This document shows positions 32,266 through 39,981 of a stretch of 64,000 bases of DNA, one piece after another. Every line of letters begins with the position of its first letter. Positions within the stretch are counted from its first letter, which is position 1. The position numbers and the translations under genes were made by a program. The notes beneath the pieces were generated by a model. The model was not told the DNA's origin. It saw only the letters and a list, made by a program, of their open reading frames with translations, and did no database searches. Source of the stretch: Agrobacterium tumefaciens. Its GTDB lineage: Bacteria; Pseudomonadota; Alphaproteobacteria; Rhizobiales; Rhizobiaceae. The DNA lies in assembly GCA_025560025.1 (NCBI GenBank), contig CP048486.1:806001-870000 (forward strand). Reading direction: 5' to 3'.

Positions 32266-33141
32266 ATGACGACCACTGCCGAACAGCAGACAATCAGCAT
32301 TCATAGCCCCAGCCCCGGCGCGCCGATCCTGCTCGCCACCGGCCCGACCTCGATTTCCATCAAGGCCGGTTCGCTGGTCGGGATCGGCGACCGCACATAT
32401 TCCTATGACCGCGAAACCGTGATCGCGCTCGACGATCTGGTGCCCGGTCGCGATTATGCTGTCGGCATCAACGCTGTCGGCGATCTGTTCGCCACCGTCG
32501 CCAACGACAATCCGCTGAACGGTGATTTCTTCGCCGGTTTCCATTTCGCTCCCGGTGGCAATGCCGTCGAGCGTAAGGGTGGCGACAGCGTACCCGCCAT
32601 CAATCCGCACTCGCTCTGGGATATCGAGTATCGCCCCGCCTGCCCGGATCCGCGCGGCATGGTGCGCGTCATCGCCGGAAACATCGTCTGGGTCGATATC
32701 TATCTTCTCGGCGTCGATCACGCCGTTCACGGCACCAGCCGCTTTGGCGTGGCGCCAGCGACCGGCAGCACGCTGGATATTCTCGACTACAACACCGCGA
32801 AATCCATCCTCGAAGGCCACGGCAAGCGCCTGCTGACCTATGAAGAATTCCGCACCGCCGCCCATGGCGTGACGGAACGCTCTGCCGCCAACAATCGCAC
32901 CCGCACAACCGGACTCGATGCCGCGCGCACCAGCCTCTACGGCCTCATGCAAGCGACCGGCAATCTCTGGGTATGGGGAACTGACGGCGACATCGACGAC
33001 CCGCGGCCGTCCCTCTTTGGCGGCTCCTGGATCAGCGGCGGGCACGCCGGCTCCCGGTCTGCGTACTTGGACTGCTGGCCCGGGTACTCGGGCGGGAGCT
33101 TCGGGGCGCGCGGCGCGAGCGACCACCTGACGCCTGCCTGA
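32266..33141 (+). CDS. DGR target protein A (C-type lectin/FGE-like)
   Basis: 291 aa, no signal peptide. N-terminal beta domain (residues ~1-90), a central region with FHFAPGGNA, INPHSLWDIEYRPACPDPRGM, and a C-terminal FGE/C-lectin fold with GHGKRLLTYEEF, ATGNLWVWGTD and LFGGSW, where the last ~40 residues are the variable repeat. Invariant scaffold residues (W, G, L, GARGASDHL) are kept while variable positions correspond to template adenines. Paralogue of target B. Ribosome site AAAGGA. Confidence 0.93.
   Translation: MTTTAEQQTISIHSPSPGAPILLATGPTSISIKAGSLVGIGDRTYSYDRETVIALDDLVPGRDYAVGINAVGDLFATVANDNPLNGDFFAGFHFAPGGNAVERKGGDSVPAINPHSLWDIEYRPACPDPRGMVRVIAGNIVWVDIYLLGVDHAVHGTSRFGVAPATGSTLDILDYNTAKSILEGHGKRLLTYEEFRTAAHGVTERSAANNRTRTTGLDAARTSLYGLMQATGNLWVWGTDGDIDDPRPSLFGGSWISGGHAGSRSAYLDCWPGYSGGSFGARGASDHLTPA
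33007..33128 (+). repeat. DGR variable repeat VR1
   Basis: Aligned without gaps to the template repeat (offset 1550). In the mutable region (TR 34557-34650) 14 differences, all at template A: TR positions 34563, 34585, 34591, 34593, 34609, 34614, 34624, 34633, 34635, 34641, 34642, 34645, 34648, 34650. The following 23 bp (33101-33123) are identical, and at 33124 VR has C where the template has G. Confidence 0.95.
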
Positions 33142-33161
33142 CGCGCGCGAAAGCGCGAGTC
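33140..33161. promoter_or_regulatory. GAAA-tetraloop hairpin after VR1
   Basis: Stem 33140-33148 with 33153-33161, 8 of 9 pairs (one G-A mismatch), loop GAAA. Located just past the target stop. Same geometry as the cruciform hairpin that follows IMH in the Bordetella phage DGR, where it is needed for retrohoming. Confidence 0.88.
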
Positions 33162-33193
33162 TCTTTCTCTCCCCTTCAATCAGGATTATCACC

Positions 33194-34123
33194 ATGACGG
33201 CAATCGCCAACCTGAAACACAATACGCTGGCGCTGGCGCGCACAGACATTTTAAGCCCGGTTCTGGCCGCGATCGGTCGCAGCGATATCGTTATCAAGGC
33301 CGGGACCATTGTCACACTCGACAATCGTCCCCATCGCTTCGACAACGACACGCCTGTGCCGGCGGGCGATCTTCTTCCTGGTCGCGATTATGGCGTCGGC
33401 GTCGATGAGAACGGCAACCTGTTTTGCAAAGTTCTGGAATCGTCACCCACCGAAGAAGCGCTGTTTGCCGGTTTTCATTTTGCGCCCGGTGGAAATGCCC
33501 GCGCCCGTGAAGGCGGCGACACCAAGCCCGCCATCAACCCTTATTCCATCTGGGATATCGGCTTTCGCCCATCCTGCCCGGATCCGCGCGGCATGGCGCT
33601 TGTGGAAACCTTGGGCGGCAAGCTGTTCTGGACTGATATCTACCTTCTGGATGCCGACCACCACGAACAGGGCACCAGCCGCGCAAAGGCGATCATCGCC
33701 GATGGCCGCGACCTGCCGATGAGGCTCGACGGCCAGAGCCGACACAGGAAGCTCGACTATGCAACGGCGGCGGAAATCTATGCCGGCCACGGCAAGCGCC
33801 TTCTCGGCGCAGAAGAGTTCTTCTCCGCCGCCTATGGCGTGAAGGAGCGCACATCCCGCAGCGACGAGCCGACCGTAACCGGATCGCTCGAAGACAACGC
33901 CGTCAGCTTTATCAGCAAGTGGGGCCTGTTCGATATCACCGGCACCATGTGGCAGTGGGGCACAGACGGCCACCCCGACGACCCGCGTCCGTCCCTCTTT
34001 GGCGGCTCCTGGGTCAGCGGCGAGTTCGCCGGCTCCCGGTCTGCGAGCTTGGGCTGCTGGCCCGAGAGCTCGCTCGGGTGCATCGGGGCGCGCGGCGCGA
34101 GCGACCACCTGAACCATGCCTGA
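33194..34123 (+). CDS. DGR target protein B (C-type lectin/FGE-like)
   Basis: 309 aa, paralogue of target A over its entire length (e.g. VPGRDYAVG versus LPGRDYGVG, FAGFHFAPGGNA shared, INPYSIWDIGFRPSCPDPRGM). C-terminal variable repeat lies in GTMWQWGTDG ... LFGGSWVSGEFAGSRSASLG. No secretion signal. Two targets sharing one template suggests that two displayed proteins are diversified in parallel. CAGGA ribosome site. Confidence 0.93.
   Translation: MTAIANLKHNTLALARTDILSPVLAAIGRSDIVIKAGTIVTLDNRPHRFDNDTPVPAGDLLPGRDYGVGVDENGNLFCKVLESSPTEEALFAGFHFAPGGNARAREGGDTKPAINPYSIWDIGFRPSCPDPRGMALVETLGGKLFWTDIYLLDADHHEQGTSRAKAIIADGRDLPMRLDGQSRHRKLDYATAAEIYAGHGKRLLGAEEFFSAAYGVKERTSRSDEPTVTGSLEDNAVSFISKWGLFDITGTMWQWGTDGHPDDPRPSLFGGSWVSGEFAGSRSASLGCWPESSLGCIGARGASDHLNHA
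33989..34110 (+). repeat. DGR variable repeat VR2
   Basis: Gap-free alignment to the template (offset 568). 15 differences, all at template A: 34563, 34581, 34585, 34593, 34594, 34609, 34615, 34621, 34624, 34636, 34641, 34642, 34645, 34647, 34648. Taken with VR1, 20 of 21 template adenines in this region are altered in at least one VR (only 34584 unchanged). C at 34106 replaces the template G, as in VR1. Confidence 0.95.
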
Positions 34124-34143
34124 CCTGCGCGAAAGCGCGGGTC
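34122..34143. promoter_or_regulatory. GAAA-tetraloop hairpin after VR2
   Basis: Stem 34122-34130 with 34135-34143, nine pairs including one G-T, loop GAAA at 34131-34134. Stem bases differ from the VR1 hairpin in the middle and lower part while pairing remains, i.e. covariation, which indicates selection on the structure. Confidence 0.9.
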
Positions 34144-34167
34144 TCCTGAAACGGATGATCGCCAGCC

Positions 34168-34545
34168 ATGACACGAGATGAGTTTGTAAATCCGCAGGAT
34201 CTGGCGATCGTCGAGAAATTCGAGAAAGCCGTGGCCTACCTGTACCCGATATTCCAGCGTTGCCCGCGCAGCCACAGTGTGTTGCGCGACAGGCTGATCG
34301 GGCTGCTGTTTGACCAGGTCGGTTTTCTCTATCAGGCAGCGAAGTCGAAACAGGCCTCAAAGCTCTACGCGGCAGACGCCAATCTGGCAACGCTGCGCTT
34401 CTGGTTGCGCTTTGCCTCCGATCCGAAACTGAAATTCCTTTCCCATCACCAGCACAAGGTGGCGCTTCGCCACATCGCTGAAGCGGGATCGATGCTCGGT
34501 CAGTGGATCAGATCGGCAAAAGGCAACGGGCGGTCGGGGTCATGA
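34168..34545 (+). CDS. avd: DGR accessory protein Avd
   Basis: 125 aa, mainly four helices (FEKAVAYLYPIFQRCPRSHSVLRDRLIGLLFDQVGFLYQAAKS, then AADANLATLRFWLRFASDPKLKFLSHHQHKVALRHIAEAGSMLGQWI). Size and helical bundle pattern match Avd, a pentameric basic barrel that binds the RT and the template RNA. It ends 12 bases before the template repeat. Assigned by pattern and location. Confidence 0.88.
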   Translation: MTRDEFVNPQDLAIVEKFEKAVAYLYPIFQRCPRSHSVLRDRLIGLLFDQVGFLYQAAKSKQASKLYAADANLATLRFWLRFASDPKLKFLSHHQHKVALRHIAEAGSMLGQWIRSAKGNGRSGS

Positions 34546-34556
34546 TGCTGTTGCGT

Positions 34557-34678
34557 CCGTCCATCTTTGGCGGCTCCTGGATCAACGGCGAGAACGCCGG
34601 CTCCCGGTATGCGAACTTGGACTACTGGCCCGAGAACTCGAACGAGAACATCGGGGCGCGCGGCGCGAGCGACGACCT
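34557..34678 (+). repeat. DGR template repeat (TR)
   Basis: The template for both VRs. In the VR reading frame it contains six AAC codons (34584, 34593, 34614, 34635, 34641, 34647) plus TAT/TAC, GAC, GAG and ATC, the A-rich composition typical of TRs. 21 adenines lie in 34557-34650. The GC-rich 3' part (34651-34673) is the IMH*-like block; G at 34674 marks it against the C of both VRs. Confidence 0.95.
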
Positions 34679-34865
34679 ATCCACGGCTCGGCGACGGTCA
34701 CGGCCTCGCCGGTCATCTTCCACGGTCGGCACGGCGGTTTGCGCTCTGCCGCCAAGGTGGTCGGCCCGTCCGTCCGGCTTCGGCGAACACATGACAGGGT
34801 CCGGTACAGCGGGGAGTAGCGGCAATGCCGTCGAAACCCGCGACCGGCAATCCGGAGTGATTACC
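34679..34865 (+). ncRNA. DGR template RNA 3' spacer between TR and RT
   Basis: 187 bases, GC-rich, without a supported CDS. In characterised DGRs the segment between TR and RT is part of the RNA needed for cDNA priming, and it folds around the Avd-RT complex. Here it carries several short inverted repeats (for example near 34690-34725). No 3' end can be defined. The RT frame stays open through this stretch. Confidence 0.6.
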
Positions 34866-35876
34866 ATGGGAAAGAAATACCGGAATCTTATCGGCCAGAT
34901 CACAGCGGACGCCAACATGCGCCGCGCCTACAGGCGCACCGCCAACGGCAAGCGCCTGACGACAGGCTTTCTGGAATTCAACGAGTTTTCGATCCTCAAT
35001 CTGGAGGATCTGGCGCAGGCCATGCGTGACGGCACCTATCGTCCCGGCCAGCCGCACGAGTTCAAGATCTTCGATCCGAAGGAGCGGATGATATCGGCGC
35101 TGCCCTTTGAGGATCGCGTGGCGCAGCATGCGCTTTGCGCCGTTATCGAACCGATTTTTCAGGTGACGCTGTTGCCACGTACTTTCGCCTGCCGACCGGG
35201 CAAGGGAACGCATGCGGCGGCAAAGGCCGTACAGGCCGATATGCGCCGCCTCAGCCTCGACAGCGAACAGCTTTACATCCTCAAGACGGACTTCTCCCGG
35301 TACTTCGCCAGCATCGAGCATGGCGCGCTGTGGCAGCTGATCGAAGCGAAGATTTCCTGCTGCGCCACGCTGCGCCTGATCGAAGCCATGTTGCCGCGCA
35401 CGGGCGTTGGCCTGCCGATCGGCAATCTGCTGTCGCAGATCTTCGCCAACATTTACGGCGGCGTGGTTGACCGGCACCTGCAGCAGGATCTCGGCGAGCG
35501 ATACTGGTATCGCTACATGGACGATATCGTGGTGCTGGGGCAATCATCCGAGCATCTGCGGAAGGTGCGTGCTTCTATCGAGGATCTGTCGCGCGAGCGG
35601 CTTGGCCTGCGGTTTTCCAAATGGAGCATCCAGCCCGTCAGCCGTGGCGTCAACTTTGTCGGTTATCGCATCTGGCCCACCCATAAGCTGCTGCGCCGTG
35701 ACAGTGTCACGCGCGCAAAGCGCAAGATCCGCGCCTATCGCGCCGGCGGCGATCATCGAAGGCTGGAGAAATTCCTTGCCGCATGGGTCGGGCACGCCAA
35801 GTGGGCCGATAGCCGCAATCTTCTCAAATCCCTCAACATCCACGAAAGGAGTGTCCATCATGCGGCACACCGATAA
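34866..35876 (+). CDS. DGR reverse transcriptase
   Basis: 336 aa from ATG 34866. RT palm/fingers with the first catalytic Asp in LKTDFSRYF, the DGR-type signature LPIGNLLSQ (I185-Q191; Q replaces the residue seen in most other RTs and is linked to adenine infidelity), catalytic YMDD (217-220), and the C-terminal GVNFVGYRIWP ... thumb. It makes mutated cDNA from the template RNA with Avd. The frame is open upstream to 34503, across the TR. Confidence 0.97.
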   Translation: MGKKYRNLIGQITADANMRRAYRRTANGKRLTTGFLEFNEFSILNLEDLAQAMRDGTYRPGQPHEFKIFDPKERMISALPFEDRVAQHALCAVIEPIFQVTLLPRTFACRPGKGTHAAAKAVQADMRRLSLDSEQLYILKTDFSRYFASIEHGALWQLIEAKISCCATLRLIEAMLPRTGVGLPIGNLLSQIFANIYGGVVDRHLQQDLGERYWYRYMDDIVVLGQSSEHLRKVRASIEDLSRERLGLRFSKWSIQPVSRGVNFVGYRIWPTHKLLRRDSVTRAKRKIRAYRAGGDHRRLEKFLAAWVGHAKWADSRNLLKSLNIHERSVHHAAHR

Positions 35877-36153
35877 GCGCGGCCCCGCAAAACTGCCATC
35901 GTCCGTCATGCTGGTGCGTTGCGTCCAGCGCGGCATGGGTCGCACCCAGATTGCCGAACACTATGGCGCAAGCGTCAGCCGCGTCACGACGCGCTGCAAG
36001 GAGCTTGGCATCACGGCCCCTCTCTACGGCAAGACGTGGAACGAGGCCCGTTTCGATTTCACCACCGTCGTCATCCGCCGCTTCGGCAGCAGCATCACGC
36101 TGCCCTGCCCCAGCATGTACGCGAAAATTCTGGAGAGCCGCAAATGTTTGTAA
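35860..36153 (+). CDS. Small HTH protein overlapping the RT end
   Basis: 97 aa; the ATG lies 17 bp inside the RT gene. Helix-turn-helix VRCVQRGMGRTQIAEHYGASVSRVTTRCKELG followed by a short beta-rich tail. Tight overlap with the RT suggests co-translation; small HTH-type proteins (e.g. HRDC, MSL) accompany some DGRs. A role in the DGR or in transcriptional control is open. Confidence 0.6.
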   Translation: MRHTDKRGPAKLPSSVMLVRCVQRGMGRTQIAEHYGASVSRVTTRCKELGITAPLYGKTWNEARFDFTTVVIRRFGSSITLPCPSMYAKILESRKCL

Positions 36154-36494
36154 ATCAGGAAGTCACTATCGATTTCTCCGGCGACGACATCGACGACCGC
36201 GTCGTCGAGTGGTTGCTTGAACATCGTCTCCAGGCAGAAGAGCTTGGCGACCTCACATTTACCGCGAAGGTTCAGGTCGAAATCGGCGATCTCGACGAAG
36301 ACGACATTATTGCCGCATACGACAAGCTGAACAAGCTCGACAACAGCGACCTCTATCATCTCGGCGAGGCCTACCGACGCATGGCGGAAGGCAATCTTGA
36401 TGAGGCGATGGAGATCCTATCGCGTCACTTTGATCTTGCCCCCCCGTACCACGAACGGGCGATTGCCGACCTCATCACCGGAAAACGGAACTGA
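36144..36494 (+). CDS. Hypothetical acidic protein
   Basis: 116 aa from ATG 36144, overlapping the previous gene by 10 bp. Very acidic (SGDDIDDRVVEWLLEHRL, IGDLDEDDIIAAYDKL). No family recognised. The next gene, the beta clamp, follows 7 bp later. Confidence 0.6.
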   Translation: MFVNQEVTIDFSGDDIDDRVVEWLLEHRLQAEELGDLTFTAKVQVEIGDLDEDDIIAAYDKLNKLDNSDLYHLGEAYRRMAEGNLDEAMEILSRHFDLAPPYHERAIADLITGKRN

Positions 36495-36501
36495 GGGCGA
36501 C

Positions 36502-37635
36502 ATGAGCAAAGAGCCTATCCATTTCCGCGCGCACCGGTCCGAGCTTGCGGCAGCGCTTGCAGCCGTTACCGAGGCCGTTCCCGCCAAGGATAATATTCCG
36601 ATCCTTGAAAACGTGCTGCTGCAGCCGGACGGTGACCGCCTGATGTTGCGCGGCACCAATCTCGATCTTGAAATCGAAACCCGCTGCGAGCTACTGGAAG
36701 CATCTGCCGGCGAGGGGCTGACGATTGCAGCGGACGAGTTCTATCGCATCGTCAAGAATATGCCGGAGTCTGCCGAAATCACCGTCGCCCCCGGAAAATT
36801 CCCCGGACAGGTGACGGTCAGTGGCGGCCGGTCACGTTTTAATCTGCACACCCTGCCCGTGTCCGACTTCCCTTCCATTGGTGCGGATCGGCCGCCGCTG
36901 GCTTTCACGGTGCAGGCAAACGTCTTGACCGATGCGCTGGGTAGGGTGGCCTATGCCATGAATACCACCATGAAGGATCGCCCATATCTTTCCGGCACCT
37001 TCGTCGAGGGACTGGAGAATGGCAGACTTGCCATCGTCGCGACGGACGGCCTCAAGATGGCGGCCTCGCGGATCTCGCCGACCGAGTTGAATGCATTCGA
37101 TCCGCCCATCATCCCGATCAAGACCGTCCAGGCGATCCGCAAGCTTGTCGGTCACAGCAAGGCGATATGCTCGTTTTACATCAACGACCGCAAGATCGTG
37201 ATGGAGTGCGAGGACATCTCACTCGTCTCCAAGCTGATTGAAGGCTCGTTCCCGGACTACAAGCGCATCATTCCGCCACGTAACACCGTCTTCCTGCGCG
37301 CCGACCGTGCCGCAGTCAGCAAGGCCATCACGCGTGTGAGTGTCATCGCCGGCGACATCAGCAAATCTTCCGTCCGCCTCGACATAGGTCAAGGCTCAAT
37401 GCAGATCGAGCTTATGGCGCGGGATGGTCAGAACGCTTCGGAGCCGGTCGATATCGAATTCGACGGCGACAGCCATCTGCGGGGTTTCAATCCGACGTTC
37501 GTCAACGAAACCCTGTCCAGCATTTCCACCACATCGTTTTGTCTCCACGGCACGGACCCCGGCGCGCCGGGACATTTCACGCCGGATGGCGACGCCGACG
37601 AGGATTACATCGTCATGCCTATGAGGGTTTCCTGA
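36502..37635 (+). CDS. dnaN: DNA polymerase III beta sliding clamp, phage-encoded
   Basis: 377 aa, near the normal length of bacterial DnaN. Three repeated clamp domains: N-terminal HFRAHRSELAAALAAVTEAVPAKDNIPILENVLL, middle PPLAFTVQANVLTDALGRVAYAMNTT, C-terminal NTVFLRADRAAVSKAITRVSVIAG, ending DYIVMPMRVS (the usual LxPxR-type end). It encircles DNA and tethers polymerases and repair factors. Its presence in a phage early operon is unusual; the prophage lacks a DNA polymerase in this window. Confidence 0.9.
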   Translation: MSKEPIHFRAHRSELAAALAAVTEAVPAKDNIPILENVLLQPDGDRLMLRGTNLDLEIETRCELLEASAGEGLTIAADEFYRIVKNMPESAEITVAPGKFPGQVTVSGGRSRFNLHTLPVSDFPSIGADRPPLAFTVQANVLTDALGRVAYAMNTTMKDRPYLSGTFVEGLENGRLAIVATDGLKMAASRISPTELNAFDPPIIPIKTVQAIRKLVGHSKAICSFYINDRKIVMECEDISLVSKLIEGSFPDYKRIIPPRNTVFLRADRAAVSKAITRVSVIAGDISKSSVRLDIGQGSMQIELMARDGQNASEPVDIEFDGDSHLRGFNPTFVNETLSSISTTSFCLHGTDPGAPGHFTPDGDADEDYIVMPMRVS

Positions 37636-38222
37636 TGACTGAGCAAACCGCACCCGTCCACCGTATCATTGGCCCGACCATCCTTCTCGGATCCGGCACC
37701 TATTTCGATTTCGATAACCCCGAGGCCGCAGAACTGACGATTGAGGATGTGGCTTACAGCCTCGCCTTCCAGTCGCGCTTCACTGGCCAGTGCGTTAGCC
37801 GGCGCACCGGCAAGCGGGTCTACTATCCCATCGCCCAGCATTGCGTCATCATGGCGGGCTACGCCGAACCGGGGCACAAGATGGCAGCACTCATGCATGA
37901 AGTGGGTGAGGTAACCTGCGGCGATATGAGCTCGCCCCTGAAATCCAAGTGCCCGGATTATAAGACTATCGAAAAGCGCTGCGAGGCGGCCGGTCTGTCG
38001 CATTTCGGGATCAACATCGTTTCCCCTTGGTATATCAAACATCTCGATCTGCGCACGTTGGCGACAGAGCAGCGCGATCTTATGCCCAGCAAAGGCGAGA
38101 CGTGGGAAATGGTCGGCGGGCGCCAGCCATTCGAGGCGGAGATATTCCCTTGGGAAAATCCGCACGCCGCCGCCGAGGCATTCCTTGAAACCTACTACGC
38201 ATTGCGGAGGGCAGGTGAATGA
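37635..38222 (+). CDS. HD-domain-family phosphohydrolase
   Basis: 195 aa, starting in a TGATG overlap with dnaN. AQHCVIMAGYAEPGHKMAALMHEVGEVTCGDMSSPLK matches the YfbR-like HD core, with a first His and the later Asp residues. The classical HD dyad reads HE here. Probably removes phosphate from nucleotides, feeding or altering pools during replication. Confidence 0.75.
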   Translation: MTEQTAPVHRIIGPTILLGSGTYFDFDNPEAAELTIEDVAYSLAFQSRFTGQCVSRRTGKRVYYPIAQHCVIMAGYAEPGHKMAALMHEVGEVTCGDMSSPLKSKCPDYKTIEKRCEAAGLSHFGINIVSPWYIKHLDLRTLATEQRDLMPSKGETWEMVGGRQPFEAEIFPWENPHAAAEAFLETYYALRRAGE

Positions 38223-39052
38223 CAAAATCTCATTTACTCCGCAGGAGAGCCGCACGTCGCACCGGATACGAGGAAGGTCTCGCCGCAGGAGAGGTCGAAC
38301 GAAACAACCTGAAGGGCAAATATCAGTCGATCATCGTACTTCTCGACGCTGCACGCGAGCGGATCCAGGAGATATTTGACCACCTCGATGACGAGGTTGA
38401 CCGCGTCTACCTCGGCAGCACGAACCATCGTGACTGGCTGCGAGAGATGCTCGATCACATGGATCGCTGGTCTTTTGACGCTATGCTGCCAAAGGGCGAC
38501 ATCAACAAGATGGAGGGCGATCCTTATGCCGAAATCAGAGCGCAGCGTGCACGTGCAAAAGCGGCGGAAACGGAGCTAGGCAGTCGCACACGCGCATTGG
38601 ATGAGGCGGAAGCTGAGGTTAAGCGCCTGCGTACCGGCATAAAAAGACTCTCCGACGAGGAGGAGCTCTGCGCGGAGACGACCGGAGACGACCCATTCTC
38701 TTTGATTTACCTCGCGGCGAAGCTTGCCGGCGCCGAAAAGGTGAGTGCCGAAAATGAGCGGTTGCGAGAAAAAGCAGAGGCCGAGCTGAACCGACTTCAG
38801 AGCTGGCGTCCGATCTCCGAGGCTGATAACAGCATCGCTTATGTCCACATCGTTGGGGACATAAAGATCGGCAATTCATATCCGATCTGGGCGCGCGACG
38901 CTGACGGACGCGTGTATGAGGCTCTCTGGTCTGACAACGAGAAAAAGGCCTACTGGTGCGATATCGACGGCGAAAGCCCTGTCGATCCCGTGGAGTTCAT
39001 GCCTCATCCGCTTGATCGTCAATACGACAGCCTCGATGAGGTGAAGCAATGA
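38219..39052 (+). CDS. Hypothetical protein with coiled coil
   Basis: 277 aa. Helical N-terminal part (ERNNLKGKYQSIIVLLDAARERIQEIFDHL), a coiled coil around residues 100-195 (AQRARAKAAETELGSRTRALDEAEAEVKRLRTG) and a small C-terminal domain with SWRPISEADNSIAYVHIVGD and YWCDIDGESPVDPVEFMP, a pattern seen in DUF551-type phage proteins. Function unknown. Confidence 0.65.
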   Translation: MTKSHLLRRRAARRTGYEEGLAAGEVERNNLKGKYQSIIVLLDAARERIQEIFDHLDDEVDRVYLGSTNHRDWLREMLDHMDRWSFDAMLPKGDINKMEGDPYAEIRAQRARAKAAETELGSRTRALDEAEAEVKRLRTGIKRLSDEEELCAETTGDDPFSLIYLAAKLAGAEKVSAENERLREKAEAELNRLQSWRPISEADNSIAYVHIVGDIKIGNSYPIWARDADGRVYEALWSDNEKKAYWCDIDGESPVDPVEFMPHPLDRQYDSLDEVKQ

Positions 39053-39291
39053 GCGAGACAATCAAGGACAGCTTACGCGGGCTCAATGCCGCGAAAGCAA
39101 TCGTAGACGGCCGCGACCCTAACGCAGACTATGCCAAGATCCTTGTAACTGCCGAACATGCTTTTGCGACGGTCTTGCTTGCATGCATGGGCGGCGATGC
39201 TCGCAAAGCAGTCGGCATGCTCAACGAGGGTCTGATCCCCGGCATTGAGCACAGGATCGCTTTCTATGCATCGAAAGGCGGTGTTTTATGA
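39049..39291 (+). CDS. Hypothetical small protein
   Basis: 80 aa, ATGA overlap with the previous gene. SLRGLNAAKAIVDGRDPNADYAKILVTAEHAFATVLLACMGG is helical. No family recognised. Confidence 0.6.
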   Translation: MSETIKDSLRGLNAAKAIVDGRDPNADYAKILVTAEHAFATVLLACMGGDARKAVGMLNEGLIPGIEHRIAFYASKGGVL

Positions 39292-39803
39292 GCGATCTAC
39301 TTATGACTCGCCGCGCTGTATTTTCCGAATGCGGCCTCTATCGCTACCTTCTTGAACACGACTACGGCCGATCCGGCCCTGTTATTTCGCTCGGAATGGT
39401 CAATCCATCTGATGCGAACGAGGAGAAGAACGATTCCACCATGACGAAAGTGGACGGCTTCGCGTATCGGCTTGGCGCCAGCAAGGTCATCGTCTGGAAC
39501 TTGTGCGCGCTCGTTAACAAGGACGTGAAGGCATTGGCGCGCGCCGCTGATCCGGTCGGCCCCGAGAATGATGCGTATATCGCGAAGGCTACACAGGGCG
39601 CGGATATTCACATCGTGGCATGGGGTCCAACCACCAAGTTGCCTAAAGCTCTGCGCGCCAGGTGGCAATCCGTTGTCGATGTTCTGCGAGACGCCGGTGC
39701 AAACCCGATGTGCTGGGGACTGGCGAAGGACGGTCAGCCTCGACACCCGTTGATGGTGGCGTACGCAACACCCCTCATTCCGTGGAGGGTACCGAATGAG
39801 TGA
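39288..39803 (+). CDS. DUF1643 family protein
   Basis: 171 aa with the family core: RRAVFSECGLYRYLLEH, ISLGMVNPSDANEEKNDSTMTK, VIVWNLCALVNKDVKAL and VAWG. Widespread in phages and mobile elements, function unknown. ATGA overlap with the previous gene and 8 bp overlap with the next. Confidence 0.85.
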   Translation: MSDLLMTRRAVFSECGLYRYLLEHDYGRSGPVISLGMVNPSDANEEKNDSTMTKVDGFAYRLGASKVIVWNLCALVNKDVKALARAADPVGPENDAYIAKATQGADIHIVAWGPTTKLPKALRARWQSVVDVLRDAGANPMCWGLAKDGQPRHPLMVAYATPLIPWRVPNE

Positions 39804-39981
39804 AACGCTTGAGCAAAAACTTGCCGACTTCCTTGACGCGCTGGATGAATGGGATTGCGACGACAACACAGAGCGCGACAAAGCGAACCTCGATTTCCAG
39901 CGCTGCGGTTACGATCTGTCGGAATACGTCGAATATCAGGACGGCGACGGACCGCTTCACTCAAAGAGTGAGGTGAATTGA
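39796..39981 (+). CDS. Hypothetical small acidic protein
   Basis: 61 aa (MSETLEQKLADFLDALDEWD, ending DGDGPLHSKSEVN). Very acidic. Coupled to its neighbours by overlaps. Function unknown. Confidence 0.55.
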   Translation: MSETLEQKLADFLDALDEWDCDDNTERDKANLDFQRCGYDLSEYVEYQDGDGPLHSKSEVN

